A stretch of DNA of 9,314 nt from JBAZOB01 sp041648895 (GCA_041648895.1 JBAZOB010000035.1:1-9314), one strand, 5' to 3'; numbered from the stretch's first letter, positions 1-7,193 are shown. Translations and numbers: made by a program. Notes: generated from the letters alone by a model not told the origin.

Positions 1-285
1 GTTGCCAGAAGAAGAAATAACACAATATTCGTGTTTGTGTTGTTTGAGGTAGGCGATTTGATAAGCCAAAGCGCGGTCTTTGAAAGAGCCGTGTGGGTTT
101 AGATCTTCGCGTTTAAGGTGTATTTTGGTGCCTTTGGGTAGACTGATAAGATTTTGATGGGTGAAAACATCTTTATTTAACGGGGTGGCACCCGGGGTGA
201 TGGCAGCGGGGAAGGGATTTTTAACTTTTGTTTTTGCCCAAAATGGATATTGCCAATAAACTAATTTTTTTCTGGTGGTGGCCAT
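1..285 (-). CDS. Threonine synthase-like PLP-dependent enzyme, N-terminal part
   Basis: Reading from ATG at 285 gives 95 residues in frame to the window edge, so the C-terminal part lies outside. Residues 31-36 read PGATPL, the G-x-TPL motif of fold-type II PLP enzymes. Residues 58-71 read KREDLNPHGSFKDR, which closely matches the PLP-lysine motif of threonine synthase (K-x-E-x-x-NPTGSFKDR) and makes K69 the likely Schiff-base lysine. SSSGN at 91-95 fits the phosphate/substrate-binding loop that follows. The family converts O-phosphohomoserine to threonine; threonine dehydratase or another fold-type II relative cannot be excluded from the N-terminus alone. The start is the only ATG before the motif, and no Shine-Dalgarno is visible upstream. 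It diverges from the LysW-like gene, with 41 bases between start codons. Confidence 0.8.
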   Translation of the reverse strand, partial: MATTRKKLVYWQYPFWAKTKVKNPFPAAITPGATPLNKDVFTHQNLISLPKGTKIHLKREDLNPHGSFKDRALAYQIAYLKQHKHEYCVISSSGN

Positions 286-315
286 GATAATATAGAGGGA
301 GTTTATTAGTAAATT

Positions 316-320
316 AGGAG
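316..320 (+). promoter_or_regulatory. Shine-Dalgarno site of the LysW-like gene
   Basis: AGGAG lies six bases before the ATG at 327 and fixes the start of the small CDS. It is one of only two clear ribosome binding sites in the window. Confidence 0.75.
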
Positions 321-326
321 AAATAA

Positions 327-491
327 ATGGGGATAATTTTAAATTGTTACGATTGTGGTGAAATGGTAGATGAAATTGAAATTGACGCCTATGATCTTGG
401 TGATGTGATTGAATGCGAGGCGTGCGGAGCGGAACATGAGGTGATCAATCTGGAGCCGTTTAAAGTAGAGTTGATTAACGAGGAGAAATAA
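327..491 (+). CDS. LysW-like small zinc-ribbon protein (54 aa)
   Basis: The 54-residue product has two CxxC pairs (C7/C10 and C30/C33) separated by 19 residues, which is the layout of a zinc ribbon. The segment GDVIECEACGAEHEV followed by NLEP matches LysW/ArgW, the amino-group carrier proteins of the alpha-aminoadipate lysine pathway, and the length equals that of the Thermus protein. In true carriers the C-terminal glutamate of an EDWGE tail is the attachment point for the substrate. Here the chain ends NEEK, so the known carrier chemistry is not supported. The protein is acidic and has no signal peptide or membrane segment. It starts behind a good AGGAG and diverges from a threonine-synthase-like gene. 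Its last 17 bases overlap the end of the convergent murD-like gene. No lysX, lysZ or other pathway gene is in view. Family membership is likely; function is open. Confidence 0.75.
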   Translation: MGIILNCYDCGEMVDEIEIDAYDLGDVIECEACGAEHEVINLEPFKVELINEEK

Positions 492-1923
492 TTAATTTTT
501 TAAAAGAATATTTATTTTCCAGATATTTTTCTTGGAAGTGAGCACCGGCGGGAGAAAGCAGGACAATATCATGGGGTCTGGCGTTGTGCTGGACCTTTTT
601 TATTAATGATTTAATGTCGTGGTAGGGGTGGATTTTCACTTGGCTGTTAATTATTTTTAGTTCATTAAGCAGTTCATCGGTTGTAGTTCCAGGCAGGGTG
701 TAAAGGTTAGTGACAAATTTGTTAATGATTTTTGCTAAAAGACCGAGTTTAGTATTTTTGTGGTCGCCGCCAACTATTAAGTGAATATTGGCGGAAGCGA
801 AATATTCGATGGCGCGACAAGTTGACAGGGGAATGGTTGATTTTAAATCGTCATAGTATTTGACTCCATTGATGGTGGCGACGTGTTCTAAACGATGGGG
901 AATGCCGGCAAATTGTTTGATGGCTTGGTGAATAATATCGGGTTTGACATGGAGTTGCATGGTAGCAGCAATGGCGGCGAGAACATTGGCCAGATTATGT
1001 TGGCCGGGTAGCTGGATATCTCTAATATCAAATAACTCTTTTTGCTGGTAGAATATTACATTTTTCTTAATATAGACATCGGCTTTGCTCGTGTTTTTGG
1101 TAGAGAAAAAGACAACTTTACTATTGGCATTTTTGGCTAGGTGGCGGGTGATTTGATTATCATAGTTAAGGACAATTATGTCTGATTTGGTTTGATATTG
1201 AAAAATCTTCTGTTTGATTTGTCGGTATTGCTGGTACGAACCATGTTCTTCAATATGATCAGGTAAAATATTGGTAATGACTGCCAAATGGGGGCTTTTC
1301 CCTAGATCGACGGTGAGTTGACGATTGCTGATTTCGAGAACGACAATGTCTTTTTTGGTCAGTTGGTCGATTCGGGGCAACAGTTGCTGGTGTATTTCTC
1401 GGATATTGCCACTGGTGAAGACAGGTTTTTTGGCTAAGTGAAGAATAGCATCAATGAGAGCGGTGGTGGTGCTTTTGCCTTTGCTGCCAGTGACACCAAT
1501 AGTGATACCAGGGATGAGATCGAGATAGAGTTTGGTTAGGCTGGATATTTTACTGCCTTTTTTGATCAAGTTGGGAATAATGGGCAAGTTGGGAGGATAA
1601 AGATACCAACCCTGGGAAAGAAAAATTAGTTCGGCTTGTTCAATATTATTTAAATAGTCTTTTTTTAAGCAAAGTTTGACTGGTGAGGAGGAAATTTTCC
1701 GGAGAATTTTTACTCGGTCGGTGGCGGCCAGGGTGGGATGAGTTTGTTTGAAGGCTTTACGAAAAGCCGGTAAATCTGGTTGGAAATCATGGGCGGTAAT
1801 ATTTTTAAGGGCATGATCAACCAGAAATTCAATGATAGCCGCTCCCTCAGCACCGGAGGCGCCGATGACATGAATTCGCTTCTTCTTTATTTTTTGCAAG
1901 TATGGTTTGACGTGAGGGTTCAT
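475..1923 (-). CDS. murD: UDP-N-acetylmuramoylalanine--D-glutamate ligase (MurD-type Mur ligase)
   Basis: MurD adds D-glutamate to UDP-MurNAc-L-Ala in the cytoplasm, with ATP, during peptidoglycan synthesis. The 482-residue chain has a Rossmann-like N-domain (VIGASGAEGAAIIEFL, 19-34) and the Mur P-loop GVTGSKGKSTT (143-153). It also has the metal/substrate motif TNILPDHIEEHGS (217-229), K237 in YRQIKQKI at the place of the carbamylated lysine, LPGQHNLANVLAA (305-317), and the hinge/C-domain motifs AGIPHRLE (339-346), GGDHK (385-389) and LLSPAGAHF (455-463). The order fits MurD better than MurC, MurE or MurF. Several motifs differ: YYDDLKST (356-363) replaces the usual NDSKAT, and SPAGAH replaces SPACAS. 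Specificity for D-glutamate is therefore inferred from family. ATG at 1923 is the first start before the N-domain; no Shine-Dalgarno precedes it. It is separated from upstream rpmA by a terminator hairpin. Confidence 0.85.
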   Translation of the reverse strand: MNPHVKPYLQKIKKKRIHVIGASGAEGAAIIEFLVDHALKNITAHDFQPDLPAFRKAFKQTHPTLAATDRVKILRKISSSPVKLCLKKDYLNNIEQAELIFLSQGWYLYPPNLPIIPNLIKKGSKISSLTKLYLDLIPGITIGVTGSKGKSTTTALIDAILHLAKKPVFTSGNIREIHQQLLPRIDQLTKKDIVVLEISNRQLTVDLGKSPHLAVITNILPDHIEEHGSYQQYRQIKQKIFQYQTKSDIIVLNYDNQITRHLAKNANSKVVFFSTKNTSKADVYIKKNVIFYQQKELFDIRDIQLPGQHNLANVLAAIAATMQLHVKPDIIHQAIKQFAGIPHRLEHVATINGVKYYDDLKSTIPLSTCRAIEYFASANIHLIVGGDHKNTKLGLLAKIINKFVTNLYTLPGTTTDELLNELKIINSQVKIHPYHDIKSLIKKVQHNARPHDIVLLSPAGAHFQEKYLENKYSFKKLIISPR

Positions 1924-1970
1924 AGGAATAATTAATTATTCATTATTAATTATTAATGATTAAGTAAACA
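1924..1970. repeat. AT-rich palindromic spacer upstream of murD
   Basis: Almost pure A/T sequence lies between the murD start and the rpmA terminator. Positions 1927-1940 are a perfect 14-base palindrome (AATAATTAATTATT), followed by further ATTAATTATT-type repeats. It must hold any promoter for murD, but no convincing -35/-10 pair stands out. Confidence 0.4.
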
Positions 1971-1999
1971 AAAACAACTTACGAGTAAGTTGTTTTTTT
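1971..1999. terminator. Hairpin terminator after rpmA, possibly bidirectional
   Basis: AACAACTTAC (1973-1982) can pair with GTAAGTTGTT (1985-1994), giving a stem of about nine to eleven pairs with a short loop. T-rich sequence follows on both strands: seven T (1993-1999) on the plus strand, and TTTTTGTTT when read on the minus strand. It lies 25 bases past the rpmA stop codon, so its natural role is to end the methyltransferase-rpmA transcript before murD. Confidence 0.75.
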
Positions 2000-2023
2000 A
2001 TTGGATGATAATATTTTGATCAA

Positions 2024-2296
2024 TTATTTGACGCTGACAACTGTTTTGCGGTGCAGGGCGCCGGTGAAGCGGATAACTTTTTTCTTCTGGAAGCTGACGG
2101 TGCCGTCGTTCATGGCATAGATGGTGTGATCTTTGCCCATCCCCACGTTTTTGCCGGGATGATATTTTTGCCCGCGTTGGCGGAGGATAATCTGCCCTTT
2201 TTTAATGATTTGACCGCCGAATATTTTAACTCCTAGACGTTTGGATTGGCTGTCTCGGCCCAGTTTGGTACTGCCGCCGGCTTTGACATGTGACAT
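2024..2296 (-). CDS. rpmA: 50S ribosomal protein L27
   Basis: The 90-residue product is L27, a large-subunit protein whose N-terminal arm reaches the peptidyl transferase centre. Family motifs are present in order: KAGGSTKLGRDSQSKRLGVK (5-24), FGGQ, RQRGQKYHPGKNVGMGKDHT, then the beta-rich C-terminus. Length is normal. The chain starts MSHVKAGG directly, with no N-terminal extension of the kind removed by a Prp protease in Firmicutes. The start at 2296 is fixed by GGAGA seven bases upstream. It follows the RNA methyltransferase gene by 17 bases on the same strand and is probably co-transcribed with it. The usual partner rplU (L21) is not adjacent, which departs from the common rplU-rpmA order. 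Confidence 0.97.
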   Translation of the reverse strand: MSHVKAGGSTKLGRDSQSKRLGVKIFGGQIIKKGQIILRQRGQKYHPGKNVGMGKDHTIYAMNDGTVSFQKKKVIRFTGALHRKTVVSVK

Positions 2297-2302
2297 ATGT
2301 GT

Positions 2303-2307
2303 TCTCC
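2303..2307 (-). promoter_or_regulatory. Shine-Dalgarno site of rpmA
   Basis: On the minus strand GGAGA lies seven bases before the rpmA ATG, within the 17-base gap after the upstream methyltransferase stop codon. It supports translation of rpmA from a shared transcript. Confidence 0.75.
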
Positions 2308-2313
2308 GTTAGA

Positions 2314-3489
2314 TTAATTCTTTTTTTGTAATATCAATATTTGGCGATGCACTTTTTGTCCGGGTTGAGAATAGATGAGTTCGTTATCGTCAAATCTTAT
2401 CTGATTATAATATGATAGGAGTTTTTGGTCAAGCAGGCGGGATAGTGGAAAAGGTATTTCTTGGTCAGTGGTTTGAAATCGGGGTAGAACCATGACGATT
2501 TTGCCAGTCGGGTTAACATTATTGACCGAAATATTTAGAAATTGAGAGTAAAGGGGGAGCAGATTTTCCAGATACTGCCGGGCTTGGACGGGGGAGGGAA
2601 GTTGGCGCATGGCTGGGCCTAAAAATGGTTCAGTGACAATAGCTTCGACGGGGTGAGGTAGGCGATAGTGACTGGCGTCGGCAGTGAAAATGTTTTTTTC
2701 GATCAGGTGGCGATAGTCAGGAAAATTGAGTTGAAAGTTTTTTATTAGCCACTTGAGATTTTCGCGAGTGTGAACGATCGCTTTTTCGGAGATATCGGAG
2801 CCAATAATTTGATAGTTTTGCAGAAGTGCTTCTTGCAGAATCGTGCCGCTGCCACAAAATGGATCATAAATGGTGTCGTTATTTTTTAGTTGGGCCAAAC
2901 TGATCATGATTTGGGCTAACTTGGGTGGCAGCATGCCGGCGTGGGGGTCGGGTTTGGGTTTACCGTAATCACGCTTTGTATAGCGATCGACGTTTTGAAC
3001 GGCCAATGTTTGGCTGAAGTAGGTGCCATGCAAAGTGGGAATAATGACCAGTTCCATGCCTTTCGATAAGAGTTTATTTTTTTTAATCGTACCGGCGTTT
3101 AAAATCAGTTTTTCTCGGTCAAAGATGAATCTTTTATTGATACCGGCTTTTTTTAAATCTTTTTTTAGTTGAAAGATATTGGGGGGTCGTTTTTTGTTTT
3201 GAGTATAATAACTAATACCAATATGGCGTTTTTGCAAAAAGTTGGTGTTTAGTAATTGAAAAATTTCCGCATTGATATTTTCATTCGTAGTATGACATTC
3301 ATAATTCGTAATTTTGATAGTACCTCCCATGGTGTCTAATAACTGCTGTGGGTTGGTAATTTCCTGGTTTAATTTGAGCAAGACCGTATTTTCCGTTAAA
3401 ATTGAAAGAAGGGGGTCGGCCAATCGGGCCTTAATTTCAGCTAAGGAAAGAGACGGATTTTTACCGATGATGAATATATATTGGTACAT
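2314..3489 (-). CDS. Trm-G10/TRM11-like SAM-dependent RNA methyltransferase with THUMP-type N-terminus
   Basis: This 391-residue protein resembles the archaeal/eukaryotic Trm-G10/TRM11 family (N2-methylation of tRNA guanosine 10). Residues 1-160 form a putative N-terminal RNA-binding THUMP-like region. A family-typical link, DRYTKRDYGKPKPDPHAGMLPPKLAQIM, spans 168-195. The SAM-binding motif I is YDPFCGSGT (208-216), with the acidic residue after beta-2 at D232 (GSDIS). Motif IV, usually DPPY or NPPY in amino-directed methylases, is TEPFLGP (286-292). Substrate is thus inferred; DNA or rRNA methylation is possible. The gene starts at 3489, three bases from the divergent dnaE ATG, and no Shine-Dalgarno is visible. 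It precedes rpmA by 17 bases, forming a likely translation-related operon. A low-complexity hydrophilic stretch (TNYECHTTNEN, 61-71) sits in the N-terminal region. Confidence 0.75.
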   Translation of the reverse strand: MYQYIFIIGKNPSLSLAEIKARLADPLLSILTENTVLLKLNQEITNPQQLLDTMGGTIKITNYECHTTNENINAEIFQLLNTNFLQKRHIGISYYTQNKKRPPNIFQLKKDLKKAGINKRFIFDREKLILNAGTIKKNKLLSKGMELVIIPTLHGTYFSQTLAVQNVDRYTKRDYGKPKPDPHAGMLPPKLAQIMISLAQLKNNDTIYDPFCGSGTILQEALLQNYQIIGSDISEKAIVHTRENLKWLIKNFQLNFPDYRHLIEKNIFTADASHYRLPHPVEAIVTEPFLGPAMRQLPSPVQARQYLENLLPLYSQFLNISVNNVNPTGKIVMVLPRFQTTDQEIPFPLSRLLDQKLLSYYNQIRFDDNELIYSQPGQKVHRQILILQKKN

Positions 3490-3492
3490 AGA

Positions 3493-6400
3493 ATGAATAA
3501 AAATAATAACAATTTAACGGCGGCGGATTTTGTCCATTTGCATGTGCATTCCCATTATAGTCTATTGGACGGTGTAGGCAAGGTCCCAGATATCGTCAGA
3601 CGAGCCAAAGAATTGGGAATGGAGGCGGTGGCTTTGACAGATCATGGCACCATGTATGGAATTGTCGAATTTTTTGAAGAAGCCAAAAAAATTGGGATCA
3701 AGCCGATATTAGGCTTGGAAGGATATTTGGCGCCGCGGCGGATGACCGACAAGACGCCGCGGATAGATAGTGACAATCGGCATTTGACTTTTTTGGCTAA
3801 GAATATTGATGGCTATAAAAATTTGATCAAAATTACTAGCGCTGGGCATTTGCAGGGATATTATTATAAACCCCGGGTTGATTTTGATTTTCTGGCCGAG
3901 CATGCTTCGGGGCTTGTTTGTTTGTCCGGTTGTGCCAATGGTCCGGTGGCCCATGCTTTTATTAATAACAATGAAAAGGGGGCCAGGGAGTACGCGCAGC
4001 GCTTGTTGGATATTTTTGGCGAGGATTTTTATCTGGAACTTCAATATCACCAAGCCATGGCTGATCAGGAAAAGGCTAATCGAGGAATGAAGAAACTGGC
4101 GGCAGAAATGAAAATTCCTTTGGTGGCGACGTCTGATTTACATTACATTTATCCCGAGGATAACGCGGTGCAAGATGTGTTGGTCTGTATCCAAACGGGG
4201 CGATTGTTGAGCGATAAGGATCGAATGTCATTTATGGAATATGATTTGTCCATGACGGAGCCGGCGCGAATGATGGAGATTTTTGCGGATGTACCCGAGG
4301 CGATAACCAATACTAAAAAAATTGCCGATAAATGTGAAGTGAAGCTTGATTTGGGTAATTATTATTTGCCCAAAGTGGCCAAGCCAACTGGTTTTACAGA
4401 CGATTATGATTATTTGGATTGGTTGACAATCAAAGGAATGGTAGAAAGATATGGTGACATTCAATTGGTGAAAAATGAAGATTTTGATCGAGTCAAAGTC
4501 TTGTCAACTTTGGACCGGGAGTTGGTGGAGCGGATGAAATATGAACTGGGTGTAATCAAGAAAATGGGTTTCCCGTCTTATTTTGTAATTGTCTGGGATT
4601 TTGTGCGGTTTGCCCGGGAGAATGATATTATGGTGGGCCCGGGAAGGGGCTCGGGAGCGGGAAGTATTGTTTTGTATGCCCTAAAAATTACGGATTTGTG
4701 TCCGATTGAATATGGTTTGTTGTTTGAGCGATTTATGAATCCCGACCGTATTTCCCTGCCGGATATTGATCTGGATTTTGCTGACGACAAACGGGGGGAA
4801 GTTTTAAAATACGTCGGGGAAAAATATGGCGAAGACAAGGTGGCGCAGATTATTACTTTTGGTACCATGAAGGCGCGGGTGGCGGTGCGGGACGTGGGGC
4901 GAGTGATGGGTTTTAGCTATGCCGATGTGGACAAATTGGCTAAAATGATTGATCCCAAGGGGACGTTGAGAAATTCACTGGAGCAAGTCCAGGAATTAAA
5001 AGCGGTTTATGATTCCGACCCAGCAGTTCACAAATTAATTGATATGTCGATGAAGTTGGAAGGCGTGGCGCGTCATTTTGGCATGCATGCTTGCGGGGTG
5101 GTGATTTCGCCGACGGCGTTGACGGATTTTGTGCCGTTACAGGAAGCAACCAAGGGTGATACGAAGATGTTGAGTCAGTATTCTCTTCATCCGGTGGAGG
5201 CGGTGGGTTTGGTTAAAATGGACTTTTTGGGACTGGCCAATCTAACGATCATGAAAAATGCCATTCGGATTATCCGTAAGGTATATGATCAAGAGGTAGA
5301 TTTGGATAATATACCTTTAGATGACCAGAAGACTTTTGATATGTTATCCGACGGCTTATCAACGGGAGTGTTCCAGCTGGAAAGTCAGGGCATGAAAAAG
5401 TATCTGAAGCGTTTGCGACCGCGGAAACTGGAAGATGTGATTGCCATGGCGGCTTTGTATCGGCCGGGTCCTTTGAACTCGGGGATGACGGATGAATTTA
5501 TTGATCGAAAAAATGGTTTGAAAGAGGTTAAATATCTGCATCCAAGTATGGAAAATGCGCTCCAAGATACATATGGAGTTATTATTTATCAAGAGCAAGT
5601 GATGCAGCTTTCCAAAGATATGGCGGGATTTACCGGTGGGCAAGCCGATACGATTCGTAAAGCGGTGGGTAAAAAAATTGCTGATCTGATGGAGAAAATG
5701 GGACAGGAATTTAAGGCAGGTTGTCTAAAAAATGGAATTTCCGAGGAGATTGCGGCGCAGGTGATGGATGATATGGCCAAATTTGCTGAATATGGTTTCA
5801 ATAAAGCCCATTCCACTTGTTATGGGGTGATATCTTACCGGACGGCGTGGTTGAAGGCTAACTTTTCTCCTGCCTATATGGCCGCTGTTTTGACATCAGA
5901 ACAGAATGATACGGATAAGCTGACCATTGTGATTGAGGAGTGCGCGCGGATGGGGATTGAGGTTTTGCCACCAGATATCAATAAGTCGTTTGTCGAGTTT
6001 GGGGTGGAAAAGGATACCAAAAATATTCGTTACGCCTTGGCCGCGATCAAAAATGTGGGAGCGGGGATTTCGACGGAGGTAGTGGAAGAAAGAAAAAAGA
6101 ATGGTGACTATAAAAATTTGGCGGATTTTATTACGCGCACGGTGCCCTTTGGTTTAAATCGTAAGACTCTGGAAAGTTTGATTAAAGCCGGCGCTCTGGA
6201 CGAGTTTGGCAATCGGGCTTCGATGATGAACGCGATCGAAATGATCTTGGCTTTTGGGCGGGATACCGGTCGGATCAGAGCTTTGGGCCAAACTAATATT
6301 TTTGGGCAACTAAATGGAAATGCCGCGGGAGTGGAAGAAGAAATGTTGTTGGAAATTCCCCGATTGGAAGAAGTGAGCAAAAAAGAATTATTGGCTTGGG

Positions 6401-7026
6401 AAAAAGAGTTGATGGGAATGTATCTTTCTGATCATCCTCTGGGAGAGTACAAGAATTATTTGCTCAAATATACCGAGTCATGTCGGCAGCTAACTTTGGA
6501 TATGGAGGGGGAAAAGAAGATCGTGGGAGGTGTAATTACCAAGGTGCAGAAGATTGTGACCAAAAAGGGTGAGGCCATGGCTTTTGTGGCGATTGAAGAT
6601 TTGTCTGGTTTGGTGGAAGTGTTGGTTTTCCCGAAGTTATTTAGTAAAGATCAGGAGTTGTGGCGAGAGGGGAAAATAGTGCTAATTGAAGGGGTGATTA
6701 GTACCAAAGATGGGCAAGTTAAAATATTGGGTAATAAAGCTAAAGAAATAAGTCTGGCGGAGGCCGAGGCGGTGACGGACGATCAATTGCCGGTGGCTAA
6801 ATTGGAAAGTGCAGATAATGAGTTATTGATCAAGGTGCCGAATTATTGCACTCGAGATGATTTACAGACTCTTTATGATATGCTTAAACAACATGATGGT
6901 CGGGTAAAAGTGAATTTTCAGGTGATTGTACAGGGTAAACCGGTGAAGATTAGATCAAATTTGAAAGTGGATTTAACGCCGGAGCTTAAAAATCGAGCAT
7001 ATTCTTTGTTAAATCATAATTCGTAA
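3493..7026 (+). CDS. dnaE: DNA polymerase III subunit alpha
   Basis: This is the replicative polymerase subunit that extends DNA at the fork. Taking ATG at 3493, it has 1177 residues, normal for DnaE. The N-terminal PHP domain opens with FVHLHVHSHYSLLDG and carries H17, H19, D26, H51 (TDHG), E76 (GLEGY), H97, C147 (LSGC), D215 and H217 (SDLHY). These match the full metal-binding set of PHP polymerases with intrinsic 3'-5' exonuclease. The palm has GPGRGSGAGS (382-391) and the catalytic PDIDLDF (D426, D428) with D577 in VKMDFLGL. YRPGPLN (656-662) and the finger motif KAHSTCYG follow, then helix-hairpin-helix segments around 840-910 and an OB fold around 1010-1085. A TTG at 3481 is in frame but lies inside the divergent methyltransferase gene, so ATG is preferred. 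No clear Shine-Dalgarno is seen. The stop codon abuts a repeat element. Confidence 0.97.
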   Translation: MNKNNNNLTAADFVHLHVHSHYSLLDGVGKVPDIVRRAKELGMEAVALTDHGTMYGIVEFFEEAKKIGIKPILGLEGYLAPRRMTDKTPRIDSDNRHLTFLAKNIDGYKNLIKITSAGHLQGYYYKPRVDFDFLAEHASGLVCLSGCANGPVAHAFINNNEKGAREYAQRLLDIFGEDFYLELQYHQAMADQEKANRGMKKLAAEMKIPLVATSDLHYIYPEDNAVQDVLVCIQTGRLLSDKDRMSFMEYDLSMTEPARMMEIFADVPEAITNTKKIADKCEVKLDLGNYYLPKVAKPTGFTDDYDYLDWLTIKGMVERYGDIQLVKNEDFDRVKVLSTLDRELVERMKYELGVIKKMGFPSYFVIVWDFVRFARENDIMVGPGRGSGAGSIVLYALKITDLCPIEYGLLFERFMNPDRISLPDIDLDFADDKRGEVLKYVGEKYGEDKVAQIITFGTMKARVAVRDVGRVMGFSYADVDKLAKMIDPKGTLRNSLEQVQELKAVYDSDPAVHKLIDMSMKLEGVARHFGMHACGVVISPTALTDFVPLQEATKGDTKMLSQYSLHPVEAVGLVKMDFLGLANLTIMKNAIRIIRKVYDQEVDLDNIPLDDQKTFDMLSDGLSTGVFQLESQGMKKYLKRLRPRKLEDVIAMAALYRPGPLNSGMTDEFIDRKNGLKEVKYLHPSMENALQDTYGVIIYQEQVMQLSKDMAGFTGGQADTIRKAVGKKIADLMEKMGQEFKAGCLKNGISEEIAAQVMDDMAKFAEYGFNKAHSTCYGVISYRTAWLKANFSPAYMAAVLTSEQNDTDKLTIVIEECARMGIEVLPPDINKSFVEFGVEKDTKNIRYALAAIKNVGAGISTEVVEERKKNGDYKNLADFITRTVPFGLNRKTLESLIKAGALDEFGNRASMMNAIEMILAFGRDTGRIRALGQTNIFGQLNGNAAGVEEEMLLEIPRLEEVSKKELLAWEKELMGMYLSDHPLGEYKNYLLKYTESCRQLTLDMEGEKKIVGGVITKVQKIVTKKGEAMAFVAIEDLSGLVEVLVFPKLFSKDQELWREGKIVLIEGVISTKDGQVKILGNKAKEISLAEAEAVTDDQLPVAKLESADNELLIKVPNYCTRDDLQTLYDMLKQHDGRVKVNFQVIVQGKPVKIRSNLKVDLTPELKNRAYSLLNHNS

Positions 7027-7119
7027 TTAACGAGTAGTGCTAATTAACCGTTCCTCATGTCATCCCCGCCTTGAGCGGGGATGACAGGGAAAATAACTAA
7101 TTAGCACAACTCATTAATT
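7025..7119 (+). repeat. MITE/REP-like element, copy 1 (95 bp)
   Basis: The element has imperfect terminal inverted repeats. The left end starts AATTAACGAGTAGTGCTAAT and the right end, read on the other strand, starts AATTAATGAGTTGTGCTAAT; only two positions differ over these 20 bases. The core is a 12-bp GC-rich stem, TGTCATCCCCGC (7058-7069) pairing with GCGGGGATGACA (7075-7086) around the loop CTTGA. The left tip overlaps the dnaE stop codon. There is no ORF inside and no clear target-site duplication. A longer relative lies at 8822-8989 in the opposite orientation. Non-autonomous mobile element or REP-type palindrome are the main options. Confidence 0.75.
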
Positions 7120-7140
7120 ATTCTTGGCGAGTTGCTTTTT
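7107..7140 (+). terminator. Weak candidate terminator for dnaE
   Basis: CAACTC (7107-7112) can pair with GAGTTG (7129-7134) around a 16-base loop, followed by CTTTTT. The stem is short and its left arm lies in the right end of the repeat element, so this is tentative. The stronger GC-rich stem of the element has no T-run after it. Confidence 0.3.
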
Positions 7141-7164
7141 CTGTATATTGGTATTAACATTTAA

Positions 7165-7193
7165 TTAATGCGTATGGTGTGATATGCTATTCT
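7165..7193 (+). promoter_or_regulatory. Candidate extended -10 promoter for rplS (distal)
   Basis: TTAATG (7165-7170) and TATTCT (7188-7193) are spaced by 17 bases, and TG at 7185-7186 gives an extended -10 (TGCTATTCT). Transcription would start near 7200 and leave a leader of about 44 bases before rplS. Confidence 0.5.

Noticed and set aside
2051..2236. Plus-strand ORF of 61 codons opposite rpmA
   Set aside because: It is fully antisense to the highly conserved L27 gene and its product has no recognisable features.
3481..3483. TTG as the start of dnaE
   Set aside because: It would put the start inside the divergent methyltransferase coding region; the ATG at 3493 is nearer to the conserved PHP start and is a stronger codon.
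3314..3496. Plus-strand ORF opposite the start of the methyltransferase
   Set aside because: It is antisense to the N-terminal coding region and overlaps the dnaE start; no supporting motif.
3709..6380. Several minus-strand and one plus-strand ORF of 69-114 codons inside dnaE
   Set aside because: All lie in other frames of a strongly conserved polymerase gene, and their products look like random shadow translations.
7058..7086. GC-rich hairpin as an intrinsic terminator of dnaE
   Set aside because: The stem is strong, but the sequence after it is AGGGAAAATAA with no T-run, and it belongs to a repeated element also found elsewhere.
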